The notes under the pieces are model-generated. The model worked only from the letters and a program-made list of their open reading frames with translations. It searched no databases and was not told the DNA's origin. A stretch of 64,000 bases of DNA from Arctopsyche grandis (lineage: Eukaryota > Arthropoda > Insecta > Trichoptera > Hydropsychidae): NCBI RefSeq assembly GCF_051622035.1, contig NC_135360.1, positions 13,878,001-13,942,000 on the forward strand, written 5' to 3'. This document shows positions 12,340 through 21,669 of this stretch, in pieces (positions within the stretch are counted from its first letter, which is position 1; the number at the start of each line of letters is the position of its first letter). A program made the translations under genes and the position numbers.

Positions 12340-12956
12340 TGCAAATTTGATGAGGAACCGTTTCAACAATGAAATCGGATAAATTGGCAAAATGTGATAG
12401 GAAAATATGGATGCGGTGCATCCGCCCTAAAATTGCCAGACAAATTGAACGCCAGATAAACGGACGGCTGCTTTAAATACAATTCTCATCTTCTCGAATG
12501 ATAGATTGCACATCAGATGACGGGTGCACATATGCAATTATTAAATTGAGTTGGATCTTTCAGGCGAGATTCGACAAGTTCCGAGGCAAGATTCGACAAG
12601 TTCTGAATTTTGCCTTATTAAACTCGCCAGAAAGATCCAACTCGATTTTAATAATTGCATCTGTGCACATCGAAAGGTTATTCGTCATCTGATGTGAAAG
12701 GTTATTCGTCATCTGATCGAAAGGTTATTCGTCATCTGATCTTTTCTCGAATGATATTCATCATTCGAGAAAACGAGAATTACGTTTAAAGCTGCCGTTC
12801 TGTTAATCTGTCGTTCATTTGTCTGGCGATTTTAGAGCGGATGCACCAAACCCGGAAATATCGACTCAAAGAGTCACAAATATCCAAGCCTACAGAAATA
12901 CTTCCGAATTCTTTTCAATCGAGGTCTAACCAGGACTTGAACCCGGGAGTCGCTTG
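12340..12956 (-). repeat. tRNA-derived SINE, split by a MITE
   Basis: The 3' part (AGGAACCGTTTCAACAATGA...AAATTGGCAAAATGTGATAG) lies at 12340-12408. The rest, including the reverse complement of a B box (GGACTTGAACCCGGG), lies at 12856-12956. The neighbouring copy at 12973-13155 shows the uninterrupted order. The tRNA-like head is cut off at GGTGGTTAGGTTAGG. Confidence 0.65.
12409..12855. mobile_element. MITE inside a SINE
   Basis: The left end is GGATGCGGTGCATCCGCCCT. The right end, inverted, is TTTGGTGCATCCGCTCT. AAATAT flanks both sides (12403-12408 and 12856-12861); extending this to 8 bp gives one mismatch. The neighbouring SINE shows the empty site (GGAAAATATCGACTC). Inside are a hairpin (AGTTGGATCTTTC...GAAAGATCCAACT) and three tandem copies of AAAGGTTATTCGTCATCTGA at about 12672-12740. 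No coding capacity. Confidence 0.7.
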
Positions 12957-12972
12957 GTGGTTAGGTTAGGTT

Positions 12973-13155
12973 AGAAATCGGATAAATTGACAAAATTTGA
13001 TAGGAAAATATCGACTCAAAGAGTCACAAATATCCAAGCCTACAGAAATACTTCGGAATAAATTCTTTTCAATCGACATCGAATCAGGACTTGAACCCGG
13101 GAGCCGCTCGGTGGTTAGCATTAACGCAACCACCGAGCTGAACTGCTGGCTGTAA
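12973..13155 (-). repeat. tRNA-derived SINE
   Basis: Read on the minus strand it has a tRNA-like head: A-box-like AGCTCGGTGGTTGCG and B box GGGTTCAAGTCC near 13085-13150. The body follows (AAGAATTTATTCCGAAGTAT), then the conserved SINE tail AAATTTTGTCAATTTATC. It shares its body with the 12340-12956 copy and its tail with copies at 42608, 57205 and 60240. Confidence 0.7.
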
Positions 13156-13854
13156 TGAAAACACGAGCGCTAAAAAGATATTTGATATTCACGTGCAGGG
13201 TGATAACTGGCACATAGACCGACTAATGCCTATTGTTTTATAAACTGTGAAAAGGCACGTGCGTATACTATTCATTTGGACAATTGTGAAACTTACCGTG
13301 ATTAGATCTTTTTATTGAAAAGTGGCAGGAACATGGGAAAAAACGGTGACAGTGGCAGCCAAACGCTCGAAACGGCCACCACCTATTAAACTTATCAATA
13401 TCATACACACAACGAAAATGGAAATTACCAAACTGGTATGTTTCGTTGGCGGAGATTATTTGTAATTACTTGCGTCAACTTGATAATTTAGAATAAACAT
13501 TACATTAAAATAGATGTGACTATTATCAGAAATATATGACAAATTTAATAGATTCAAACTCATCTTTCGGCTTCGTAGATAACGTATCAAAACAACATTA
13601 TTTGTGATCTATTGACTAGCAAAACAAAAGCGTAATGATTTTTCCGTTATACATACTGAGAAATCGTTAAATTTAAATTTTCGCAATTAAACATAGATTT
13701 GGGTACTTATAGGTTATACGGGCGCATCCAAACATCGAGCGTACACACTTACAAATACACAACAGTTACTGGAATGGCTTTTAGGTGTTGCAAACAGTTT
13801 TAGTAACGTGACATCAAAAAGGCATTTCTCAAATAACTTTATTATACAGTTATT

Positions 13855-14303
13855 GGTGCTACTTTAGTATGCGGTCTACCTTCACATATCTACTTTAGTA
13901 TGCGATCTACCTTCACGTTTTTACTTTAATATGTGGTCTCACTGTCTCAGTTCTCGCGTGTGATACTTAGACTGGATAATACCAACACTAACAACGTAAT
14001 CTTAAATGAATAGGGCCAACCTTAACTTAACCTAACCTTTCCTGACCCTTATCTTAACAGCCTACACCTTTTTATTTAAGGTCAGGATAGGTTAGGTTAA
14101 GTTAAGGTTGGCTCTATTAATTTAAGAGATATGTATCTGCTGATGATATTTTGATAGAAATACTTCGACAACATTCTGAGGCGGCAGGAAAATACAAAAA
14201 TTAAACATTTCGTAGCTATGATGCAAAAAACAAAAAAAAAACAGTCGACTGTGATTCAAAGGTAGATCGCATGCTAAGGTAGACCGCATACGAAAGTAGC
14301 ACC
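13855..14303. mobile_element. hAT-type MITE with telomere-like palindrome
   Basis: The element starts GGTGCTACTTTAGTATGCGG and ends with the approximate inverse (CCGCATACGAAAGTAGCACC). It is flanked by the exact 8-bp duplication CAGTTATT (13847-13854 and 14304-14311). It is 449 bp. The subterminal motif TATGCGGTCTACCTT is repeated at both ends. The centre is an inverted pair, CCAACCTTAACTTAACCTAA...TTAGGTTAAGTTAAGGTTGG. No transposase is encoded. Confidence 0.85.
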
Positions 14304-14311
14304 CAGTTATT

Positions 14312-15807
14312 TATAGTTTTGGATCATTGTGGCATTACAATAAGAACCTAATGCGCCACAATGGTCTACATAAGAATAAAAAGAAAAAAAAATATATAAA
14401 AATGAACACAAGAAAAAACAAAATAAACAGAATATACAGTAAGGAATGTCTTGCATCCACAGCCAGCAAGAACCGGCCATAAATACAAAACATCCCTGCG
14501 AGGACCAAGAAGATCAAAATTCCACTTGTACATCAATAATGATGAGCGCAGGCTACCAGACAAATAGGTTATTATATTTCTATGACTTTCACATACACAT
14601 GTTCTAGTGGAGGCCAGTATTGTCTTATTGTAGAGAGAATCGCTTCAAATGGATCTTGAGCCACATAAACTCCGCAAATTAAATTTCCATGTGTAGATGA
14701 GCCATACCATGATGTTTCACCATAATTATACTGTCACTACTTCGTATATGTAACTGGCGTGTATTTGTATTTGCTAGTGTAAGTGTGTATACTCGATGCG
14801 CCCATATAACCAATAAGTACCGTATTTTCTTCTTTTTAAAAAGCCTCTTCTATGTTTGCCTTCGCTCGTTCGTCTGACAAAATTTGGATTTGATATCCTA
14901 CATTCCTCCGATCGTTTTGAAACTTTGCCATTTTGCGCGGTTTGGTCAACAATATATGTATTCAAATCAAATCCACCAGTATGATGGTGAAAAATAATCG
15001 TAATAGACAAGTTTAAAAAAAATGCCACAATTTAGACCATCTTGATGTCTAATGGTGAGTTGCCGTATTTATTTGCCTTTCCGCCACCCTCTTACTATAA
15101 CTTTTTCTTTTTCACACTATATCTTATATTGTAATTAGATTAGGTAATCGGATAATATCTTTATATATTGGAGGTTTAGAAGCAATTATTTTATCCAATT
15201 CATCCATTGATATCGTTTTACATGACATTTACTAGTGGCACATTTTCACTATAATGAAGAATATGTAATTCCGCTTAGAGTGAAGTATTTTTTCATATTA
15301 ATTTATTTGTACTTTTGAGATTTGGACAGGACTTACGCAACGACACGATAAAAAATTGAACTCACATTTTGATTAGCGTATGTATATTATTCATACGTAC
15401 TAACATGAGGTCAAATAACTTAAATTTATTACTTAACATTATTGATGTTGAAAGTGGCGCATAATTAATCACTGTATTGATATATTAACATACATAATAC
15501 ATATGTAAACAATTCAACTTTGCAATGTCATAATATGATAATATTGTATTGAGAACTAAACTAAACGAATTAAACAATTACGATGAATTTTGTTGCTGTT
15601 CAAACTTTCACAACAATAGAAAATATACATTCCATTAAATCGGAGTCTGTCAAATTTTTTTTTCATTTCGTAAAATCGAACAGGTTTCGACGGTGTGCGG
15701 ATCAATTCAAACAGTTCTGTTCAATGGAACCAACTATCAATGTTGAGTTAATGATAATGACGATTAGAAGGTTAACAATCGTGTTTCATATTATATACAT
15801 AGGTTTT
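14312..15807. other. Non-coding DNA with a dispersed repeat
   Basis: No gene recognised. A block at about 14850-15006 (CGATCGTTTTGAAACTTTGC, then GATGGTGAAAAATAATCGTA) recurs at about 16185-16300 in the same orientation. The open frame at 14774-15028 (minus) is that repeat, not a gene. Confidence 0.5.
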
Positions 15808-15985
15808 TGAACTCTTTTTATAATATAATACTAGAACATTAGAATAATATAATACTATGATTACTAACCAAATTAAATTAAATTGTAAAATAGAAGATGA
15901 TCAGTAGATCAGTAGCTATTAACATAGATATAAGATGTATTGTGAACATAATTTCGTAATAATAAAAAGCATTTAAAAATCAAAA
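15808..15985 (+). repeat. LINE-type 3' tail repeat, copy 2
   Basis: It matches 3240-3420 and 20690-20885 through GTAATAATAAAAAGCATTTA. The 5' side is truncated near the GGTTTTTGAACTCTTTTT stretch. Confidence 0.6.
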
Positions 15986-16184
15986 ATATTATATAAAAAC
16001 ATTGATGTTTCAGTTTTTTTGACGACTTGCATTTTCATTTAACCAAAGGATACAAATGCTTTGGCAACTTTTTTTATGAATATAATAATACGAGTTATTA
16101 TTTGCTCTGTCTTTGAAAAGTTTCTGATTATCGAAAACGTATATATTGAATGATTTTATTTTTATCATGTTTCACTTCGCTTAT

Positions 16185-16300
16185 TAGTCTGACACTATTC
16201 CTAAATTCTTTCGATCGTTTTGAAACTTTGCCATTTTGTTCAACGATAGAAATTTGTTACGATGGTGAAAAATAATCGTAATAAACACGTTTATTTAGAG
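16185..16300. repeat. Second copy of the 14.85-kb dispersed repeat
   Basis: Shares TCGATCGTTTTGAAACTTTG and ACGATGGTGAAAAATAATCG with 14850-15006. Class unknown. Confidence 0.5.
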
Positions 16301-17242
16301 TTTGCATTAAAATCCTTCTTAGGTGATCCAAACAGATCACTTTATTTTTTTTAACATATTGTTCATCGGCATATTATGCCGGCTGCTATTCTTTATTCAC
16401 ACCAGAAAAGAGCAAGTCTGATTATGTTTGCGATTTAAATAAACTAATTCCCATTTTTCAAAATACTATGAGAATACCTTTTTTCAAATATGGTAAAAAC
16501 TTAAATTTTCATCCACATCTGTTATTACATACATACATACATATGGGATTTGTATCGAAGTTTTTTTTTGTTATTAAATTGATAGATGGATTTTTTACTT
16601 CAGTATGTCTTGCATTATATGTATATTAGAAATAAAAAAGATATTACATTTATTCAAATTATAAAATTGGATTTTTTTATGTGTACATTGTGTCGAGTGA
16701 TTCAATTCGCATTTCGTTAAAAAAATTATGGCCGATTTTATTCCACATATACATCTTTTATGAAAAATTTAGAATTAAAACGACACAATTTCTACAATAT
16801 GTTTTCTATACACATTAAAATTTTTACTTTATCTACGTATTTAGTGACAATAGATGAAGTTTTGTGATCATGCGAAAATTCAAACTCGAGATTTTGACCG
16901 ATTCGAACTCTGAGAATCGATCACTGATCACGTTTTCATGATGTAGAAAAAATGAGCGTGTGTGTGTGTGTCTGTGAATGTTGGGGATTTTTTGAACACC
17001 GTTCATCCCATAAAACTGAAACTTAGCATCAATTACTGAAAGTCTTATCTTTAAGACGTAAATTTTCTTCAAATTTTTAAGTTGATCAAAAATGGTACCT
17101 TCCCTTATAGGTGTCCTCTTTTAAGTTTTTGAATTCAATTATTTCCCAAACCACCAACCGAATCAGATTGAATTTTTTTCAAAATGTAATAGACATCATA
17201 AATTTCATACCCTAATATTTTTAAAGATAAAGATTTTATTTA

Positions 17243-17575
17243 ATACTAGCTGAACCCTGCATGCATTGCAATGCCACAATAACGCATGCAATTCCCATTC
17301 CCATTTGTCGGAAAAACGCAGGCAGCAAATACATTTTAAATTATTCAATTATTTGTTTATTTTACCCTAACAGCGCATGTCGCGACGCGAATTTAATTGA
17401 AATTATTGCGTTGTAATGCCACTCATTCCAGTTTTTCCCGTTTCTGTTCCAATTTTTTTTCACAGTAATCTCCCCGGACATGCATACAACAAATCTTGAA
17501 AGTTCCATCGTAATCGGTTCAGTGGTTTAGAAGCCAATACGAGACAGACAAACAAACATTGATTTTTATATATAT
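17243..17575 (-). mobile_element. Helitron-like element, minus strand
   Basis: Read on the minus strand it starts near 17575 with a TATATATATA run and ATCAATGTTTGTTTGTCTGT, continues with TCTCGTATTGGCTTCTAAAC and GGTTCAGCTAGT, and ends in CTAG at about 17246, preceded by a GC-rich palindromic stretch (GCATTGCAATGCATGC). A related 5' half is at about 58112-58260 on the plus strand. About 330 bp, no coding capacity. The class is inferred from its ends. Confidence 0.5.
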
Positions 17576-17819
17576 ATATATTTTTTTTGTTTGTATAGAA
17601 ACAACTTCGACTGCATGAGCTTCGTTGCTGTTGTTGCTGAGAACTCATGAGTTTCCGTCAAATCGTCGACAACTCATAGAAAATCATTTAAGACAATGGA
17701 GTTTTCTTATATGGGATGGCGAGACTTGGTTACGGTCTCTCGCTGGACCGTTTCCCGAGTGACCGCGGATTCCTTATATATATATATATATATAGATGAC
17801 ATTTTTTAATGACAGCATT

Positions 17820-18790
17820 GATTTCAGTTATTTTAGTAAGCAGCGAGACGTCACATCGTTAAAAGTTTGAGAGGCGCTGACGGGCGAGTAAAAGCTGTCG
17901 AGTGAAACGAGCAAAGCCGCAAAAAGGTTGACGACCGCCGTTGCGAATATTTGAAACAAGAGAAGTCGAGTGAAAGGCGTGTTGCGGTTGCGCTTCAACG
18001 CGCTCGAAGGGGGGCGCGCAGGTGAAGAAGGGGGGGGGGTGGCGTAGCCGCATCGGCAGGTGCTCCTCAGACAACGTTTACAATTCATCCATAAAAATGA
18101 AATAAAAAAAAAAAAACAATAAAAAATTGAATAAATAAAAAAAAAAAAACAAAAGAATATGAATTTGGCGATGTCATAACAGTTGACATTTCTGTCTCGG
18201 AACGACAACAAAGATTCGGGTAGGTGAGAGCCGTTCGTCGATTTACAAATCAGGAAATTGGAGCAGAATAGGTTCGCGCACAATTGGGCTATTGTTTGCG
18301 AGCAGACGTATGGGGCGACAGAAAGGACGTGAAAAGGGATGAGACGAGGCGAGGCGAGGCAGGGTGTTGCACACCTGATTGCGAGAGTATGCGAGCGTGG
18401 TCGGTCTCTCATAGTCCTCTGATGGGGCCGTCTGCCGTTTGCCGTTTGCCGTCAGCCGTCAGCTGAGCGCGATGGCGGGTGCGGAGAGCGAAGAGCGGAG
18501 AGCGGCGGCCGGTGGATGGCGGGCTGCAGGCGGCGCTCAGCACGAGAAGGGTGTGGGTGTGGGTGTGGGTGCGGGGGCGGGGGCGAGGGCGGGGGCGCAG
18601 AGACGAGGGCGGCGTCTGCAAGTGCGGGGCTCCGCCGCGCTCGACGGCCAACCGGCGGCCATTTCTGGCCCAACAACCACTGCTGCCAACGCAACTTGCG
18701 CCCACAATAACGGCACGGCTGACCGCAGCACGACAACTGCACCCCACAAATGCTCCACATTCGGTCGCTCCATTGTCATTCTTTATTTTG
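17820..18790. promoter_or_regulatory. GC-rich island, possible promoter or first exon
   Basis: Composition rises sharply against the AT-rich surroundings, above all at 18300-18700, with many CpG dinucleotides, a GTGGGT/GCGGGG minisatellite at about 18549-18597, and repeated CCGTTTGCCGT and GCGGAGAGCGAAGAGC units. Overlapping long open frames on both strands (for example 18409-18747 minus and 18439-18828 plus) have low-complexity proline, alanine, glycine or arginine translations and no recognisable domain. They follow from GC content. A donor-like GGGTAGGTGAG (plus) is at about 18218-18228. The most economical reading is a CpG-rich promoter or 5' UTR exon of a gene with large introns. Strand and gene are unknown. 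Confidence 0.35.
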
Positions 18791-18793
18791 TGT

Positions 18794-18934
18794 GGTTCGG
18801 TGATTATTGGTCACAAAGCGCTCGTTAAAAAGTCACTAAAATCTCTATAACGAAACATCTGGCAGTCGAAAAGTTCATCATTCTAACGATAACTATCCTA
18901 CTAATTTATTTATTTAATTTATTATTTATAATAA
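18794..18934. mobile_element. Palindromic MITE, partial copy 3
   Basis: GGTTCGGTGATTATTGG and CACTAAAATCTC match the left arm of the family at 7004 and 21498. The right arm is not found directly after it, because an LTR is inserted at 18935. A right-arm-like piece is at 21060-21165. Confidence 0.5.
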
Positions 18935-19337
18935 TGTTACGTACGCCGCGGATTAAGCGAATAGAATCCCAGAGACTATGTGACCGTTCAAGAGTTATCT
19001 GTTATCGGATTAACTATGTAAGTGCTTGCACTTACTTCCAGGATTATATCTGGACTCTAAGTGCATTTAGGCTAAACAATGACCGTTATTAGTTATTTCT
19101 CAGAATCGGTACGGGATGACCCAATGTCGTGGAAATACATATCCGAATACGTGACTATACAACAGGTAAACAGATTAGGCGCCCTGAGGGATCTACCCTT
19201 TATAAGGCGGCACGTAGGTGATATCATGGCATTCTGGACTGAACACTGGCAATACGTGTATCTCCTTAATCATCAATAAATGCTGTGAAACGACTGTTGG
19301 CCTTTTACTTGGATCCACCACCCACCCCTACGCAACA
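18935..19337 (+). mobile_element. Solo LTR of an LTR retrotransposon
   Basis: The sequence runs from TGTTACGTACGCCGC to CCCCTACGCAACA, giving TG...CA ends with matching TGTTACG/CGCAACA inverted termini. ATAA directly flanks both sides (18931-18934 and 19338-19341), a 4-bp target duplication. An AATAAA is at 19275-19280. The 403-bp length and ends fit a Gypsy- or BEL/Pao-type LTR. No internal region follows, so it is a solo LTR left by LTR-LTR recombination. Confidence 0.75.
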
Positions 19338-19688
19338 ATAATCATACCAATAAAATGACCAGTGTGACCTGACAGGTTGCCCCAAAGCGTCACACTAGTT
19401 TTACAAAACAAAAGAAAGAAAATAACAAAACAAAAACAATAAAATTTCCCATCATTCATCTCATTGGCGTCGTCTACATACACGGTATCTACCATTGATG
19501 TATAATACACTAGATGAGCCCAGACGTGCTATTTTGGTCGGAGATCTTGTCTTCACTAACTGAGGGGTGCGGGGGGTTTAACTACCGGGGAAGTTGGGTT
19601 TTTTTCCCTACGACGCAGCGTAGAGAAACTGTGCATGTGCCATGTATTTTGCATGCGCCAAAAGGGAGACAAGTATAACACGTGAGGG

Positions 19689-20345
19689 TAGGGTTGCCAG
19701 ATGATAATTTGATAAAGGAGGGCAAATGGGTCTAAAAAAGAGAATTTTCTGTAAAAAAGGAGGACATTCAGAAATTAAACGAATTTTTTATATTATTTTA
19801 CTTTATTTTAATCATATTTAGCTGAGCTGCCAATTTTGGAAAGAAGTTCTTGGTTTTTTAACAAATAATTATAAAAATCTTTACATGTCATGTTTTTGAA
19901 GTTGTATTGAGTAAGAATTAAAGATTTAACTGACTGCACACTTAGTCTATTCCTCTCTTTGCTCCACTGAGTATTAATCAGTGAAAAAACTCTTTCCACA
20001 TTTGCGTTATGTGCGCTTATACAAAAATAAAACTCGCCGATCTTGAACAGTTCTGAGAAACATTAAATGTTTTTGACACTTTTGAAGTAAATTCTCCACT
20101 GCTCGAGCAACTTCAAATCATAATATGCTTTATCTTCATCTTATTTTGATTTAAGAAATGAAATCATGTTATAAAATTGATCGTGTAGCTTAACATCTTC
20201 AATCTCTACACCCTTTTTCGCCTCCCGCCAGTCCTGCCCGATGTTTAGCAAAAAGGAGGACTTTACAATAGGTAAAGGAGGACGGGAGGACAAAACATGG
20301 AAAAGGAGGACATGTCCTCCTTTTGGATACCATCTGGCAACCCTA
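19689..20345 (-). mobile_element. Deleted hAT transposon
   Basis: Termini TAGGGTTGCCAGATGAT (left) and, inverted, TAGGGTTGCCAGATGGTATC (right), flanked by the exact 8-bp duplication CGTGAGGG (19681-19688 and 20346-20353). It is 657 bp, too short for a full transposase (usually 500-700 aa), so it is internally deleted. AAGGAGGAC motifs recur near both ends. It carries a transposase C-terminal fragment on the minus strand. Confidence 0.88.
19808..20170 (-). pseudogene. hAT transposase C-terminal fragment
   Basis: The minus-strand frame at 19999-19808 reads MERVFSLINTQWSKERNRLS followed by VQSVKSLILTQYNFKNMTC and KDFYNYLLKNQELLSKIGSS. The ERVFS...KERNRL pattern is the C-terminal dimerisation region of hAT transposases. 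Upstream coding (KLHDQFYNMISFLKSK-like, near 20150-20200) is separated from it by stops and lacks the catalytic core. It is a non-functional relic inside the 657-bp element. Confidence 0.75.
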
Positions 20346-20559
20346 CGTGAGGGCGGATCTAGTATATTATACATCAATGGTATCTACTCTCGATATTTAC
20401 GAAATTTTCCATAACCAGTTCCTAAATAGCAACCACAGGTTTCAATATGGGAACTGGATATGGAAAATTTCGTAAATATCGGGTGTAGATACCGTGTGTG
20501 TGGACGCCGCCATTCAAATAGTCTCGTGTTGAATCTCAAGAACCTAACAATGACAATTG

Positions 20560-20895
20560 AACAGGTCCAAAAAATGTCTATACCCTTCAGGTATAAACAC
20601 AGATTGCCTAAACACAATCTGCTTTAGGTCATCGACTTTAGAGAGTCTTTAATTAATATTATGTATTAGATGTATTATGAACATTTATAAGGATTGTAAA
20701 TAGGTTTTTGAGTTCTTTTTCCTATTATGCTTTAGATTAACATTAGAATAATATAATACTGTGATTACTAACCAAATTAAAATAAATTGTAAAATAGAAA
20801 ATGATCAGTAGATCAGTAGCTATTAAAATAGATATAAGATGTATTGTGAACATAATTTCGTAATAATAAAAAGCATTTAAAAATCAAAATCAAAA
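20560..20895 (+). repeat. LINE-type 3' tail repeat, copy 3
   Basis: The longest 5' extent of the family here: AATGTCTATACCCTTCAGGT, ATAAACACAGATTGCC, AATCTGCTTTAGGTCATCGA, then the shared tail ending ATTTAAAAATCAAAATCAAA. The CAAAAT repeats at the end resemble a non-LTR element's simple tail. Copy 4 at 62690 begins at the same CAGGTATAAACACAG block. Confidence 0.6.
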
Positions 20896-21059
20896 TCAGG
20901 TCCAAATGCTCATCAATCACATTAAGGAACCGGATAGCCTTTACAAGAGACGAGTTATTGAAAGCAAACGTTTTCGCAGGAATAGGTTGGGAAAGTAAAT
21001 GATGACGCAAAGCTCTACCGCATTCAGACGCCGAAAATTTGAATTCAAATAAAATCGAA

Positions 21060-21165
21060 GGGAACTAATGAGAACTCGAGTGCCAAATATTCCGTATTCG
21101 CGATTTTCATGGCAAAAATTGTCTTCTGGGGAATTGCAATGTGACTAATAATCCAATTACATACT
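21060..21165. repeat. Right-arm fragment of the palindromic MITE
   Basis: AACTCGAGTGCCAAATATTC and ATTCGCGATTTTC, ending ACTAATAATCCAATTAC, resemble the right halves at 7130-7187 and 21590-21669. It may be the partner of the half-element at 18794, displaced by about 2 kb of insertions, or a separate decayed copy. Confidence 0.4.
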
Positions 21166-21497
21166 AACTGGCATTTTAAAAATTTTGTTCCATGATTTTT
21201 TCAATGTTGACCTTTAGAATTCCAACTTTCTGCTGGTATGTAGCAACAGTCTTTTAAATTTATTTTCTTGTAGAAGCTGATAACGTAAACATTTGAATAA
21301 AATTTCAAATCAAATCATAAAATTTGATTTGAAATTTTAACAATAACCGTAGTTGAATTGTGATGTTTCCCATTTCACTTTTTCATGCTTGCATTTTGTA
21401 AGCGGGTTGAAAAATAATATGAAAAATTTGCGCTATGAAATTTTGATTTGAGTTCTGTGATGTAATTTACGAAATTTAGCCTGCATATAGAAGTTAA

Positions 21498-21669
21498 GGT
21501 TCGGTGATTATTCCGCAAAAAGCGATCTCGTGTACGGCACTAAAATCTCGATCACGGAATATCTGGCACCCAAAAGCTCCGTGAAACGAGAACTCGAGTT
21601 ACAGATGTTCCGTGATCGAGATTTTAGTGACGTGTGCGAGATAACTTTTTGCGGAATAATCCGTTTACC
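21498..21669. mobile_element. Palindromic MITE, copy 4, best preserved
   Basis: The left arm GGTTCGGTGATTATTCCGCA, then AAAAGCGATCTCG, is matched inverted by the right end CGAGATAACTTTTTGCGGAA, then TAATCCGTTTACC. The inner arms carry CACTAAAATCTCGATCACGG. It is about 172 bp and non-coding. Confidence 0.8.

Larger units (their letters stand above)
12085..13400 (-). promoter_or_regulatory. SPPL3: Probable SPPL3 5' UTR, leader intron and promoter region
   Basis: Upstream of the SPPL3 ATG, a pyrimidine-rich acceptor TTTTCTCGTCAG ends at 12105. A strong donor CACG|GTAAGTTTC lies at 13297/13296. This predicts a non-coding exon ending at 13297, a 1.19-kb leader intron (13296-12105) and a short 5' UTR piece, 12104-12085. 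The likely transcription start lies near 13390, just upstream of AGGTGGTGGCCGTTTCGAGC (minus strand). The intron carries two SINE copies and a MITE. This is inferred from splice signals only. Confidence 0.5.
19466..20511. mobile_element. Inverted-repeat element hosting a hAT insertion
   Basis: The left end GGCGTCGTCTACATACACGG, then TATCTACC, and the inverted right end GGCGGCGTCCACACACACGG, then TATCTACACC, form terminal repeats. Inner inverted segments follow: ATTGATGTATAATACACTAG near 19494-19513 against 20358-20380, and ATATTTACGAAATTTTCCAT repeated inverted at 20392-20481. ATT flanks both sides, too short to prove a target duplication. The interior is interrupted at 19689-20345 by a hAT element. 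Confidence 0.6.

Noticed and set aside
12958-12972. GGTTAGGTTAG as interstitial telomere repeat
   Set aside because: Only two to three units, at the truncated end of a SINE. Likely coincidence or a tiny slippage tract.
18409-18828. Overlapping long open frames in the GC-rich island
   Set aside because: Several frames on both strands are open at once and translate to Pro/Ala/Gly/Arg low complexity, as expected where AT-rich stop codons are rare.
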